From the NCBI RefSeq assembly GCF_025210595.1, contig NZ_JAOARH010000039.1, positions 1 through 34,214 of the forward strand: a DNA stretch of 34,214 nt, in the 5' to 3' direction. A program made the position numbers and the translations under genes. Below the pieces are notes generated by a model, which saw only the letters and a program-made list of their open reading frames with translations, was not told the origin of the DNA and did not search any database. The stretch comes from Winogradskyella sp. GTDB lineage: Bacteria > Bacteroidota > Bacteroidia > Flavobacteriales > Flavobacteriaceae. Positions 8,259-16,197 of the stretch are shown one piece after another (the first letter of the stretch is position 1; the number at the start of each line of letters is the position of its first letter).

Positions 8259-8304
8259 AGGGTTAAAGGTTAAAGGTTAAGGGTTAAAGGTTAAGGGTTG
8301 AGGA
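8259..8304. repeat. Heptanucleotide tandem repeat (GGTTAAA/GGTTAAG)
   Basis: Six to seven units of a 7-bp repeat, variants AGGTTAA and GGGTTAA with a decayed last unit GGGTTGA, run up to the stop codon of the hydrolase gene. It lies inside the probable transcription unit, downstream of the hydrolase and about 34 bp upstream of the SDR start. Repeats of this kind vary in copy number by slippage. Confidence 0.85.
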
Positions 8305-9243
8305 TTAGTTCATGTATTTGTCAAACCATTCTAGCATCATTTTTGGATGTTCTCCAAAGTAATTGTAGCCATCAAAACGTTTGGTAGTACCTTCCACCCA
8401 GAACAGTTTTTTGTCGTCCTCATTAAGGCTTGTTAAGCCATCAAAGGTGGCCTGAACATCTTTGGGTGTCGTCCAAGCATCATCTTTTACTTGAATGAAA
8501 AATGTTGGTATTTTAATGTTTTTAGTATATAAATGTGGCGTCATTTCTTCAAGTTTTAAGCCACTCATGTGTTCAATTTCTTGACTAAAAATATCGGCAT
8601 AATCACCTAATTGCATCCCATCTAATGCGATTTTAGACATGATGTTGATCGAGGCCGGTTGTGGGCAAACTAGAGCTTTTACGTCTTTAAAATATTCCGG
8701 ACGTTCCGTCATAGCATGAATTGCTGCATTTCCACCTGCACAAGGATTAAATAAACCAATAGTCATATCCTTTAGCTGGTCTTGCGACTTGATGTAATCA
8801 AACGCTGCAATAACATCTTTATACTCATCAGAGAAACCTTGTCCCCAAGTATTACCTTTAGAAGAGGCACTTTCACCATGATTTCTAAAATCGTAAGTCA
8901 ATACATTATAACCTGCATCATGCAATGCTTTATAAACCTTTCCAAATTTTACTTCTACATCTTGAAATTGATTCCAAGGTGCTTTATGTCCAGGCCATCC
9001 ATAGCGATTAAGGGTTGCTGGATGATTACAGATGATTAATTTATCTGAACCTTCAGCAGGAATAAACCATGCTGCCAATGCCACACCATCTTCTGCTGTA
9101 AATTTTACATCCTCATAGACCATGCCATAATCTTTTGGCGTTTCCAAAACTGGTGTTGGATAGTCAACCGTTACATAACCTTTTGCAATACCACGTAATG
9201 TGGTTCTGATTTCATTGTGTTTGTCTTCGCTTAAATTACTCAT
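8305..9243 (-). CDS. Alpha/beta hydrolase with Cys in nucleophile elbow
   Basis: The 312-residue cytoplasmic protein has the order expected of an alpha/beta hydrolase: NHPAT oxyanion region (about 73-77), DFRNHGES (about 118-125), nucleophile elbow FNPCAGG with candidate nucleophile Cys168, a VKDDAW acid loop near 257, and His299 in FGEHPK. Cys replaces the usual Ser, as in the lipoprotein hydrolase at 3074-4144, although the two are otherwise different. A 10-residue upstream extension would begin at GTG 9273; the ATG at 9241-9243 follows an A-rich leader typical of this phylum and is preferred. It leads the SDR/monooxygenase/SnoaL/AraC unit. Confidence 0.9.
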   Translation of the reverse strand: MSNLSEDKHNEIRTTLRGIAKGYVTVDYPTPVLETPKDYGMVYEDVKFTAEDGVALAAWFIPAEGSDKLIICNHPATLNRYGWPGHKAPWNQFQDVEVKFGKVYKALHDAGYNVLTYDFRNHGESASSKGNTWGQGFSDEYKDVIAAFDYIKSQDQLKDMTIGLFNPCAGGNAAIHAMTERPEYFKDVKALVCPQPASINIMSKIALDGMQLGDYADIFSQEIEHMSGLKLEEMTPHLYTKNIKIPTFFIQVKDDAWTTPKDVQATFDGLTSLNEDDKKLFWVEGTTKRFDGYNYFGEHPKMMLEWFDKYMN

Positions 9244-9341
9244 ACTGTTTTGTTTTAAATCTTTGTCTTGCACATACTGTTATTGTGCTTAAGCCTAAAA
9301 AGAAGATTGTTATTCTATTATAAGTTGTTATTTGTTGAGTA

Positions 9342-9349
9342 CAAATTTC
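9342..9349 (-). promoter_or_regulatory. -7-like element for the 8305-9243 hydrolase
   Basis: The minus strand reads GAAATTTG, five of six fixed positions of TAnnTTTG. It stands 23 bp from the operator core, the same arrangement as at 4186-4193, which supports it despite the mismatch. Confidence 0.45.
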
Positions 9350-9369
9350 TGAATAACAAGAGGTTAAAA

Positions 9370-9405
9370 TGTATACGTTTTTACGAGAGTTGTATACTTT
9401 TTTAC
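9370..9405. promoter_or_regulatory. Probable AraC operator: 15-bp direct repeat, 21-bp period
   Basis: TGTATACGTTTTTAC (9370-9384) and TGTATACTTTTTTAC (9391-9405) differ at one base and are spaced exactly 21 bp apart. The TATACnTTTT core is shared with the operator at 4213-4251. The core starts 23 bp from the -7 element here and 24 bp from it there. Confidence 0.72.
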
Positions 9406-9504
9406 TGTAGTAGAATAAGAGCAATTAATAGTCTAAAAATGGCGAATATTAACCCAGTCTAATTGCCATACGGTACCTGTAGAAATGCACAAGTCAAAGC
9501 TACC

Positions 9505-9650
9505 ATCTAATAATCTAACCAATCTAAGAGATCTAACCATCTAGCCCGTCATTGCGAGTAAGGCACGAACGCGGCAATCTAACAATCTAGTAATCTAACA
9601 GGTCTAAACATCTAATGACCTAACTAATCTAAGAGATCTAAACCACCCAA
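9505..9650. repeat. Degenerate ATCTAA array around one CGTCATTGCGAG palindrome
   Basis: Units of ATCTAA plus two or three bases (period 8-9) recur many times, for example ATCTAACA, ATCTAGTA, ATCTAACAG, ATCTAAGAG. A CGTCATTGCGAG element of the GTAAGGCACGAACGCGGCAA subtype sits inside at 9547-9580. Its own 3' end, CAATCT, runs directly into the array. Confidence 0.75.
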
Positions 9651-9688
9651 AATTCTTACAATTTATAATAACACAAATCAATAGCCGT

Positions 9689-9696
9689 TATCTTTG
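9689..9696 (+). promoter_or_regulatory. -7 promoter element for the peptidase fusion
   Basis: TATCTTTG matches TAnnTTTG exactly, giving a predicted leader of about 50 nt before the ATG at 9752. Confidence 0.55.
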
Positions 9697-9751
9697 AAAC
9701 TCTATTAATTTTTAAGCGTTCTTATCATAAGAAACCATTACTAATAAGACT

Positions 9752-12700
9752 ATGAAAACCAACCTGATACTATTTTTAACCTGTCTTCTATATACAGTTG
9801 GGCAATCTCAAAACAATAAAGCAACCAATACTATAATATCCCAAACAACCATTACAGGCAAAGTGGTAGACAAAACAAACAAAACACCATTACCGTATAC
9901 CTATTTAAAGATAGATAAAACAGGTCTAGGGACTGTAACTGATGGTGAGGGACAGTTTAAAATTAACATTCCAAAAAAGTACAACAACCATCACATCACT
10001 ATTAGTTATTTAGGTTTTGAAGACATACAATTGCTGGTAAAAGATTTTAAAGCCAAAAACGGCCAAACATTTATCATGAAACCCGAAGCAGTGTCTTTAA
10101 GTGAAGTAATAGTCTCTAAGCCTAAAAAAATGCCCAAAGCCAAAGCGGTATTAAAAAAAGCACTCAAAAATATACCTGAAAATTATACAAGCATACCTGC
10201 TATGATTTCTGGCTATTATCGAGAAACCATGAAAGAAAATGATGTATACATCAAATATACAGATGCTGTGTGCGATTATTATGCTGTACCTTATACCAGA
10301 AAAAAATATAAAGGCAGAGATTACCAGTTTCCATTCGATTTTTCCATGAGCAGTGGCACCTTTAGTTTTGATAGTAACGACCTACACCGTTTGCACTTTC
10401 ATCACAGAACTTTAAAAAAGGAAAAAGCTAATATAAACAATGCTCGTGCTAGTGCTAGCTTAAGCAAAAGAGCATTCCATGCCAATATAGAAGGTGGCCC
10501 ATTAGGCTTATTTGCCAGAAATAGAGTAAAATACCAACAAAGCTTTTTGGGTAAAAAAGCTATACGAGATTTTACATATACCATTTCAGAAGAACTGGAT
10601 GAAGTCACAGGCAATTGGTTGTATGTCTTAGAGTTTCATACCAAAACCACTAAAGCAGATTTAGATGCTCTTGAATCTAAAACTAACCGTCGCCAATGGA
10701 AAAGAGCCAACAAGCGCAAACTACTAAAGGGTAAAATCTATATCAATCAAGATGATTTTGCCATTGTACGTTATGAGTGCTCTGTACCTAACACTTTAAA
10801 AAAGTATTTCTGCGGATACAAATACAATAAAGTAAAACACTTTGACTATAAACTAGATGTTCATTTTAAGAAAAAAGGCAACACGTATTTTATTGATAAA
10901 ATGCGACACGAAGATGAGTTCATCTACAAAGACAGCATTAGCCAAACCACAACATATTATGCCGCTATTTCAGAGTTTAACACCACCAATATTAACACCC
11001 AAAACGTAAAAAAAATATCCAAAGAAGATAATTTCGCCAATGTCTCTTCTAACCAATTATACGAGTACCCCTTAGAGTACGATTCTATCTATTGGAACAA
11101 GTACACCAAAGAAAACACTTTGGCTACAATAGATGAAGCCATTAGAAAAGACATGGAGTTCGAAAAAAGTTTAGAAAAACAATTCAGAGACAAACACATT
11201 AGAGATGATGCTATGCCAGCTCCTATAGCAGAGATCAAACCCACTAGCTTTAAAATTCATGGCGAAAACTATACAGATAATTATGCCTGGTTAAAAGATA
11301 CCAAAGCACCCAAGCAAAATAAAGCGGTTATGGATTATCTACGCCAAGAAAACAAATACTCAGAAAACTACTTTATCCCTTTTAGAAAACTACAGCGTAG
11401 TATCTACAAACAATTGGTAAGCAACATAGAAAAAAACACAACCTCCTTACCAATCAATGATAATGGCTATTACTATTACAGTAAATTTAATGAAGATGAC
11501 GAGTATCCTATCTATTACAGAAAAGCCATTAAAAACGACACCACTCAGGTAGAACTGCTAAATGTTAACAAATTAGCCGAAGGAAAAGAATTTTATAACG
11601 CTAGTGTTGGTGCTGTTAGTCCAAACAACAGATATATGGCTGTATACGAAAATACCACAGGCAAAGATGAGTATGTTTTAAAGATTAAAGACTTAGAAAA
11701 CAAAACATTCTTAACAGATTCTATTGCGCGCATAGGCGGAATCGTTTGGTTAGACAACTCCTCATTTTTATATGTCGGTGTAGAAGACAAAACGTATCGC
11801 ACTTCCAAAATACTAAGACACACCTTAGGTACTAAAGCTAAAGACGATGTATTAATCTATGATGAAAAAGACCCAAGCTTTGGCGTAGGTATTCATAAGT
11901 CTAAATCCAAAGACTATATCTTCCTAAGCACTGGCAGCAGTACATCATCAGAAACATGGTACTTAAAAACAAGCAACCCTAAAGGAGAATTTAAGCTTAT
12001 TAAACCTCGCGAAAAAAACCACAAGTATAGCATCTCCCACCATAAAGACAAGTTTTATATCCTCACCAATAAAAAGGCCTTAAACTATAAGATTGCTACA
12101 GTAAATAGCAACAACACTTCAAAAGAAAAATGGAGTGAACTCATTCCACATCAACCAGGCGTGAGTATTGAAGGGTTTCAGGTCTTCGATAATTATTTGG
12201 TCATTCAAGAAAAACAAGATGCACAATCACGCATCAAAATCATAGACCAAACCACTAAAGAAAGCCATTATATTAAGCTAAAAGAAGAGTTTTATAATAT
12301 AGGCATTGGCTATAACCCAGAGTTTAAAACAGATAGCCTACAATTCAGCTATAATTCATTCACAACACCAACCAAAACCTTTAACTATAACATGAAAACC
12401 AAAGAAAAAAGGTTGGTAAAACAATATGGCAAACCACTAACGCATCCGTTCAAAAAATACGTTGTACAACGCAAGTGGGTAACAGCTAAAGACGGCAAGC
12501 AAATTCTTTTAACACTTATTTCAGATAAATGGCGCACCAAACGCAAAGGCAATAATTACAGAGTCTATTTAACGTCTTATGGTGCCTATGGTGCCGGACA
12601 AAGCTTAGCAAGTGGCCCAACGGTACAACATCTAGTAAATTCTAACTATATATATGCCATTGCACACGTAAGAGGTGGAGACGATTTGGGCAAAGAATGG

Positions 12701-13276
12701 TACCAAGATGGCAAACTATTAAATAAGAAAAATACATTTTCAGATTTTATAGATTGTGCACAATATCTAATAGACGAAGGCTACGCCCAAAATGGAAGCA
12801 TTGTTGCAGAAGGCGGTAGTGCTGGTGGCTTATTAATGGGTGCAGTGGTGAATCAACGACCAGACTTGTTCAATACCGTTATCCTAAATGTTCCTTTTGT
12901 AGATGTTATTAACTCTATGCTAGACGAAAACTTACCGCTAACCGTTGGTGAATTTGAAGAATGGGGCAATCCAAAAAACGAAAAATACTACCATTACATA
13001 AAATCTTACAGCCCGTATGATAATGTAAAAGCACAAGAGTATCCTAACCTGTTATTTTTTACAGGCATAAACGATACCAGAGTAGGATATTGGGAGCCAG
13101 CCAAAATGGTAGCAAAACTTAGAGCAACCAAAACAGACGATAACCTATTGCTTTTAAAAACAGACTTCAATAACGGACACGGAGGAGGCTCTGGTAGATT
13201 TGCAGGTTACAGAGACAGCGCCTACAAACTAGCCTTAATTTATAGTTTATATAAAGCACCCCAAACTAAACAATAA
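9752..13276 (+). CDS. Carboxypeptidase-regulatory-like protein fused to oligopeptidase B
   Basis: A single uninterrupted 1174-residue frame joins two proteins. Residues 1-20 form a signal peptide ending VGQSQ. Residues about 33-118 are a CarboxypepD_reg-like beta-sandwich (ITGKVVDKTNKTPLPYTYLK). Residues about 120-480 resemble the rest of a Bacteroidota outer-membrane-associated family. From about residue 490 to the end is a complete S9A oligopeptidase B: propeller start TDNYAWLKD, then catalytic Ser1023 in GGSAGG, Asp1108 in GINDTR and His1143 in NNGHGG. The 680-residue C-terminal half is about the length of free-standing PtrB (roughly 690). Oligopeptidase B cleaves short peptides after basic residues. 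The fusion implies a secreted or surface-tethered form. Confidence 0.9.
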   Translation: MKTNLILFLTCLLYTVGQSQNNKATNTIISQTTITGKVVDKTNKTPLPYTYLKIDKTGLGTVTDGEGQFKINIPKKYNNHHITISYLGFEDIQLLVKDFKAKNGQTFIMKPEAVSLSEVIVSKPKKMPKAKAVLKKALKNIPENYTSIPAMISGYYRETMKENDVYIKYTDAVCDYYAVPYTRKKYKGRDYQFPFDFSMSSGTFSFDSNDLHRLHFHHRTLKKEKANINNARASASLSKRAFHANIEGGPLGLFARNRVKYQQSFLGKKAIRDFTYTISEELDEVTGNWLYVLEFHTKTTKADLDALESKTNRRQWKRANKRKLLKGKIYINQDDFAIVRYECSVPNTLKKYFCGYKYNKVKHFDYKLDVHFKKKGNTYFIDKMRHEDEFIYKDSISQTTTYYAAISEFNTTNINTQNVKKISKEDNFANVSSNQLYEYPLEYDSIYWNKYTKENTLATIDEAIRKDMEFEKSLEKQFRDKHIRDDAMPAPIAEIKPTSFKIHGENYTDNYAWLKDTKAPKQNKAVMDYLRQENKYSENYFIPFRKLQRSIYKQLVSNIEKNTTSLPINDNGYYYYSKFNEDDEYPIYYRKAIKNDTTQVELLNVNKLAEGKEFYNASVGAVSPNNRYMAVYENTTGKDEYVLKIKDLENKTFLTDSIARIGGIVWLDNSSFLYVGVEDKTYRTSKILRHTLGTKAKDDVLIYDEKDPSFGVGIHKSKSKDYIFLSTGSSTSSETWYLKTSNPKGEFKLIKPREKNHKYSISHHKDKFYILTNKKALNYKIATVNSNNTSKEKWSELIPHQPGVSIEGFQVFDNYLVIQEKQDAQSRIKIIDQTTKESHYIKLKEEFYNIGIGYNPEFKTDSLQFSYNSFTTPTKTFNYNMKTKEKRLVKQYGKPLTHPFKKYVVQRKWVTAKDGKQILLTLISDKWRTKRKGNNYRVYLTSYGAYGAGQSLASGPTVQHLVNSNYIYAIAHVRGGDDLGKEWYQDGKLLNKKNTFSDFIDCAQYLIDEGYAQNGSIVAEGGSAGGLLMGAVVNQRPDLFNTVILNVPFVDVINSMLDENLPLTVGEFEEWGNPKNEKYYHYIKSYSPYDNVKAQEYPNLLFFTGINDTRVGYWEPAKMVAKLRATKTDDNLLLLKTDFNNGHGGGSGRFAGYRDSAYKLALIYSLYKAPQTKQ

Positions 13277-13310
13277 CAACAATATAAACCTGTGAAACAA
13301 CAGACCTAAA

Positions 13311-13389
13311 CGTCATTGCGAGTGAGGCACGAGCGCAGCAATCTAACAATCCATACGTCATTGCGAGCCACTCACAAACGAAGCAATCC
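13311..13389. repeat. Two CGTCATTGCGAG palindromes, one of each subtype
   Basis: The first copy (13311-13345) continues TGAGGCACGAGCGCAGCAATCT; read in two parts, its ATTGC is mirrored by GCAAT. The second (13356-13389) continues CCACTCACAAACGAAGCAATC. Both have an ATTGC...GCAAT stem and the same outer length but different inner sequence. Confidence 0.85.
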
Positions 13390-13397
13390 AATCATAC

Positions 13398-13636
13398 TAA
13401 AGACCTAATACACCAATACTACTTGAAATTCCGACAAGGTCGGAAGCTACTATCGGCAGTATATATAATTAAAATCCGTAAAAAATAGCGGAAACCTTGG
13501 ACGCTATTTAGGATTTTAATTATGGTTTTAAGAGCGCCAAAAGCGTTCTTAAAAATACCTTCGATAGTAAAGGGCTTTTTGGTTCGTTTTTGGCCCATCA
13601 AAAATGAACGTACAAACAAGAGCTATCCAACCACCT
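13398..13636 (+). repeat. Modular multi-hairpin repeat, copy A (full)
   Basis: Read on the plus strand, this element has a small hairpin TTCCGAC-AAG-GTCGGAA (13430-13446). A closing stem TACTATCG (13448-13455) / CGATAGTA (13562-13569) then encloses two arms. Arm 1 pairs ATAATTAAAATCC with GGATTTTAATTAT, with AAATAGCG/CGCTATTT inside. Arm 2 pairs AAGAGCGC with GCGTTCTT. It ends in a conserved GGCCCATCAAAAATGAACG segment. The unit is repeated at 25605-25846 and, shortened, at 25849-25997; its two ends alone recur at 16198-16330. Confidence 0.85.
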
Positions 13637-13694
13637 AACCATCTAGTAATCTAGTAATCTAAGAGGTCTAACCATCTAACAGATCTAAAAAACC

Positions 13695-13895
13695 TCAAAC
13701 CAAAGCACTATGCAAATCATTAAGAGCCTCCATAGCTGTTTTCCCATAACCTCTAACAATGTCATAGCCACCAGAATCAACAAGCGTCACAATACACTCA
13801 TGAGGCGTTTTCTCAAGCTTAATATGCTTAAGTTGCGCAATTAAAAATTCTTCTTTATAGCTTTTAATAAACTGTAGCAACGCAGTATCATCCAT
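13695..13895 (-). CDS. Small uncharacterised protein
   Basis: The 66-residue protein starts MDDTALLQFIKSYKEEFL, contains TPHECIVTLVDSGGYDIVRG and ends YGKTAMEALNDLHSALV. The pattern helix-strand-strand-helix suggests a small alpha+beta fold. I do not recognise the family. The frame could start two codons earlier at GTG 13901, but ATG 13893-13895 is preferred. It lies 24 bp downstream of the outer-membrane protein gene on the same strand and is probably co-transcribed. Confidence 0.6.
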   Translation of the reverse strand: MDDTALLQFIKSYKEEFLIAQLKHIKLEKTPHECIVTLVDSGGYDIVRGYGKTAMEALNDLHSALV

Positions 13896-13919
13896 TATCA
13901 CAAGATTTTTTTATAACGA

Positions 13920-14837
13920 TTATTGATTCTCCTTTTGTTCTTGCGGCTGCTGTTTCTTCTTATTACTGAAATTCAAAAATATTCCAGCCGATAACGAAAC
14001 ATTGTTTTTCATATCAAATTCTGTAACCTCGTTTTGCGAATCATCCATAAAATCCAAGTTTCTACTTAAGGCATAACCTGCATCAAGATTAAAGCGAATC
14101 AACTTGGTAAGTCTTTGTTGTAGTCTCAAACCTGTTTTTACTTCAACATAATTAATGCTTTCGGCAGTTTTGTCTCCAACAGTAAAATGCTCACTTATGT
14201 TATAATTAAACCCCTCAAAACCAAAAAAGGCAGTTAAAGTAGTAGCTTCAGAAACTTTATAACTATAAGAGCTTTCGTAAAGACCCAAGTTCATTTCAGA
14301 TGTAGCGCTCAATTTTTTCCAATAGTTAATATAGGGCAATAAAGGAAAACCTAAGGGTGAGTTTGCAAGATAAGAGGCACCAAAGCTTAATCTATATGTG
14401 GGTTTTTTACTGTAATTAAATAGTATAGTAGCATTAGGATTAAAATCATCAAACCTAAGGTCAGATGCAAAATTAGAACTCAATTGTGGTCTTAAAATAA
14501 CTATGGTACTCCACGTTTTATTCAGTAGCCTTAAATAGCTAAGTTCTACACCAAAACTGTAAAACTGGTCTAAATCATGACTCTGTGGCACCGAAGCATT
14601 ATAATTTAAAGACGTATGCTCAGCAATCAATCTGGCAGAAAAAAAACCTTTATAAGCGTTCAATCCCTTTTCATATACCTTAGCATTTATCCTATAATTA
14701 ATCAAATCTACATCACTATCTCCTTGCAAGGTATAGCTTACTTCTGTAGTGATTTGATCGTGCTGTTGCCCCAATACCATGAGACTATTAAATGCGGCTA
14801 AAAAAAAGGAAGCCCAAATTTTTTGTGTTCGTTTCAT
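13920..14837 (-). CDS. Outer-membrane beta-barrel protein (DUF6268-like)
   Basis: The 305-residue protein has a signal peptide (MKRTQKIWASFFLAAFNSLM, cleavage near VLGQQ), followed by alternating aromatic/polar strands throughout, as in an outer-membrane barrel. The segment YRLSFGASYLANSPLGFPLL and the following PYINYWKKLS resemble the DUF6268 family, though I cannot confirm this without a search. A charged tail (KKKQQPQEQKENQ) ends the protein. A perfect -7 element lies at 14862-14869. Function unknown; a passive pore or structural role is possible. Confidence 0.75.
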   Translation of the reverse strand: MKRTQKIWASFFLAAFNSLMVLGQQHDQITTEVSYTLQGDSDVDLINYRINAKVYEKGLNAYKGFFSARLIAEHTSLNYNASVPQSHDLDQFYSFGVELSYLRLLNKTWSTIVILRPQLSSNFASDLRFDDFNPNATILFNYSKKPTYRLSFGASYLANSPLGFPLLPYINYWKKLSATSEMNLGLYESSYSYKVSEATTLTAFFGFEGFNYNISEHFTVGDKTAESINYVEVKTGLRLQQRLTKLIRFNLDAGYALSRNLDFMDDSQNEVTEFDMKNNVSLSAGIFLNFSNKKKQQPQEQKENQ

Positions 14838-14861
14838 ACGGTCTTTTTATAATTATATAGG

Positions 14862-14869
14862 CAAAAATA
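14862..14869 (-). promoter_or_regulatory. -7 promoter element for the outer-membrane protein gene
   Basis: The minus strand reads TATTTTTG, an exact TAnnTTTG match 25 bp upstream of the ATG at 14837, giving a leader of about 19 nt. Confidence 0.55.
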
Positions 14870-14971
14870 GACCCAACACACATTTTAAATGCTCCTGTTT
14901 ATAACCACGAACCAAATTATAACACACCCACTTTCAGTAATTTAAATCTCAAACATGTTCTGAGTTATAAC

Positions 14972-16060
14972 TTAGAACTCCGTTTTCTTAAACTCAGAAG
15001 GCGTTTGGTTGGTAAACTTCTTAAATGTCGTATTAAATGCCGTTTTAGAATTAAAACCAGACTCGTAGGCAATTCCTAAAATGGTCATCTTACGTAAAGA
15101 CTTGTCTAGCAGTAACGATTTGGCCTTATCAATTCTATAGGTGTTTACAAACTGAAAAAAGTTTTGATGAAAACCATTATTTATAATATAAGAAAGCTGA
15201 TGCGGTGTTATATCCATCGCTTCAGATAAAGAGGCTAAATTAATATCATTATCTAGGTACAACTGTTTTTCCTTCATCAATGCATGTAGCTTAGACGTCA
15301 ATGCCACAAGCTCCTCATCGTTTAATATTTTTCGTTTCGTTGTATTAGCAGTCTCTACATCCTCATCAATAGCAATAACTTCGTCCCGATGCTTTACATT
15401 TACCGGAAAGATCTCTTTTTGCTTTAAAGAGCTATATGCAACAAAAAGAATCGTAACCAACATCATGCCCTTTAAATAAAGTTTTAAAGGAGTGCCCATA
15501 TATATAAGATTAAAAACACTAATAACCATCACCAATAAAAAAAGCACAAGAATAATGTTCTCTAACCATTTAAGATCAATTTCATCAGTATTAGAAGAAA
15601 ACAACGTAATCTTTCGCTGATGCATTCTAAGCTTTATATAAGATTTTGTAGTATATAAAATAGCATGCGCCAAAGTCAGTACCAATAAAAACGTTTTGTA
15701 ATCATTTTGCGTCGTACGGTTTAAAATAAGAATAACCAAATACACCAAAGGCAAAATAAAAAGCGTCCCATCCTTGGCTTTAAATTTATAGGTAGGGTTT
15801 GTAAAAAATAAGATACTTACATACAGCAATACAGGCGTAAAAAATTGTATACAAGACAGCACAAAAACCGTTAGCGCACCAAGTGGTTGAGCATGTGTTA
15901 AAACTAATATCTCATCTAGCCAAAATGAAGACCATAAAAGCAGCGTAGCACCAAACCACAAATTAGCCTTTTTATTAACCCTCATCGGATTAACAAAAAA
16001 AATAAAAGAAAGCAACATCAAAAATGAAAAAATAAATATTTCAATCAAATGAATTAGCAT
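14972..16060 (-). CDS. Membrane-anchored AraC-family regulator
   Basis: The 362-residue protein has a hydrophobic N-terminal half with about seven predicted membrane helices, starting MLIHLIEIFIFSFLMLLSFI. It then has a cytoplasmic linker and a C-terminal AraC helix-turn-helix domain at about 265-360 (ITPHQLSYIINNGFHQNFFQ; LGIAYESGFNSKTAFNTTF; QTPSEFKK). Such proteins sense at the membrane and bind DNA directly. I place the start at ATG 16058-16060. The open frame extends to 16180, but those 40 codons come from CGTCATTGCGAG repeats, and a perfect -7 element at 16077-16084 would put the transcript start inside the extension. It faces away from the LytS/LytTR pair. Confidence 0.9.
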   Translation of the reverse strand: MLIHLIEIFIFSFLMLLSFIFFVNPMRVNKKANLWFGATLLLWSSFWLDEILVLTHAQPLGALTVFVLSCIQFFTPVLLYVSILFFTNPTYKFKAKDGTLFILPLVYLVILILNRTTQNDYKTFLLVLTLAHAILYTTKSYIKLRMHQRKITLFSSNTDEIDLKWLENIILVLFLLVMVISVFNLIYMGTPLKLYLKGMMLVTILFVAYSSLKQKEIFPVNVKHRDEVIAIDEDVETANTTKRKILNDEELVALTSKLHALMKEKQLYLDNDINLASLSEAMDITPHQLSYIINNGFHQNFFQFVNTYRIDKAKSLLLDKSLRKMTILGIAYESGFNSKTAFNTTFKKFTNQTPSEFKKTEF

Positions 16061-16076
16061 ATACAGTAATTTTCGC

Positions 16077-16084
16077 CAAATATA
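16077..16084 (-). promoter_or_regulatory. -7 promoter element that fixes the membrane AraC start
   Basis: The minus strand reads TATATTTG, an exact TAnnTTTG match. Transcription from here would begin near 16071, leaving a leader of about 11 nt before the ATG at 16060 and excluding the upstream starts. Confidence 0.6.
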
Positions 16085-16096
16085 CAGCATTACAAC

Positions 16097-16174
16097 ATTA
16101 TTGCGAGCCACTCGCAAACGAAGCAATCTAACAATCCATACGTCATTGCGAGTGAGGCACGAGCGCGGCAATCT
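16097..16174. repeat. Two CGTCATTGCGAG palindromes, one of each subtype
   Basis: A CCACTCGCAAACGAAGCAAT-subtype copy with a decayed start (16097-16129) is followed by a TGAGGCACGAGCGCGGCAAT-subtype copy (16141-16174). The order is the reverse of that at 13311-13389. Confidence 0.82.
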
Positions 16175-16197
16175 TAACAATCCAATAATCTAAACTT

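Larger units (their letters stand above)
9244..9751. other. Intergenic region: operator, promoters and repeats
   Basis: About 0.5 kb between divergent genes. It holds the second AraC-type operator (9370-9405) with its -7 element (9342-9349), degenerate ATCTAA arrays (9505-9545 and 9575-9650), one CGTCATTGCGAG palindrome (9547-9580), and a plus-strand -7 element (9689-9696) for the peptidase fusion. I see no coding sequence. Confidence 0.75.
13277..13694. other. Intergenic repeat cluster, no credible gene
   Basis: This stretch holds two CGTCATTGCGAG palindromes (13311-13345, 13356-13389), the modular hairpin element copy A (13398-13636), and a short ATCTAA array (13637-13690). The minus-strand frame at 13419-13619 lies wholly inside the repeat and is recreated in the second full copy at 25.6-25.8 kb, so I do not call it a gene. 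Confidence 0.8.

Noticed and set aside
8259-8304. Telomere-like repeat suggesting a replicon end
   Set aside because: Short, internal to an operon, and units are GGTTAAA/GGTTAAG; nothing else suggests a linear end.
9505-9650. Possible CRISPR-like array
   Set aside because: Units are 8-9 bp and degenerate, with no constant repeat of 24 bp or more and no spacers; no cas genes are nearby.
13419-13619. Minus-strand frame of 66 codons starting MFVRSFLMGQKRTKKPF
   Set aside because: It lies wholly inside the modular hairpin repeat and is recreated in copy B at 25597-25827 with the same changes as the DNA stems; it has no protein-like signal and no start context.
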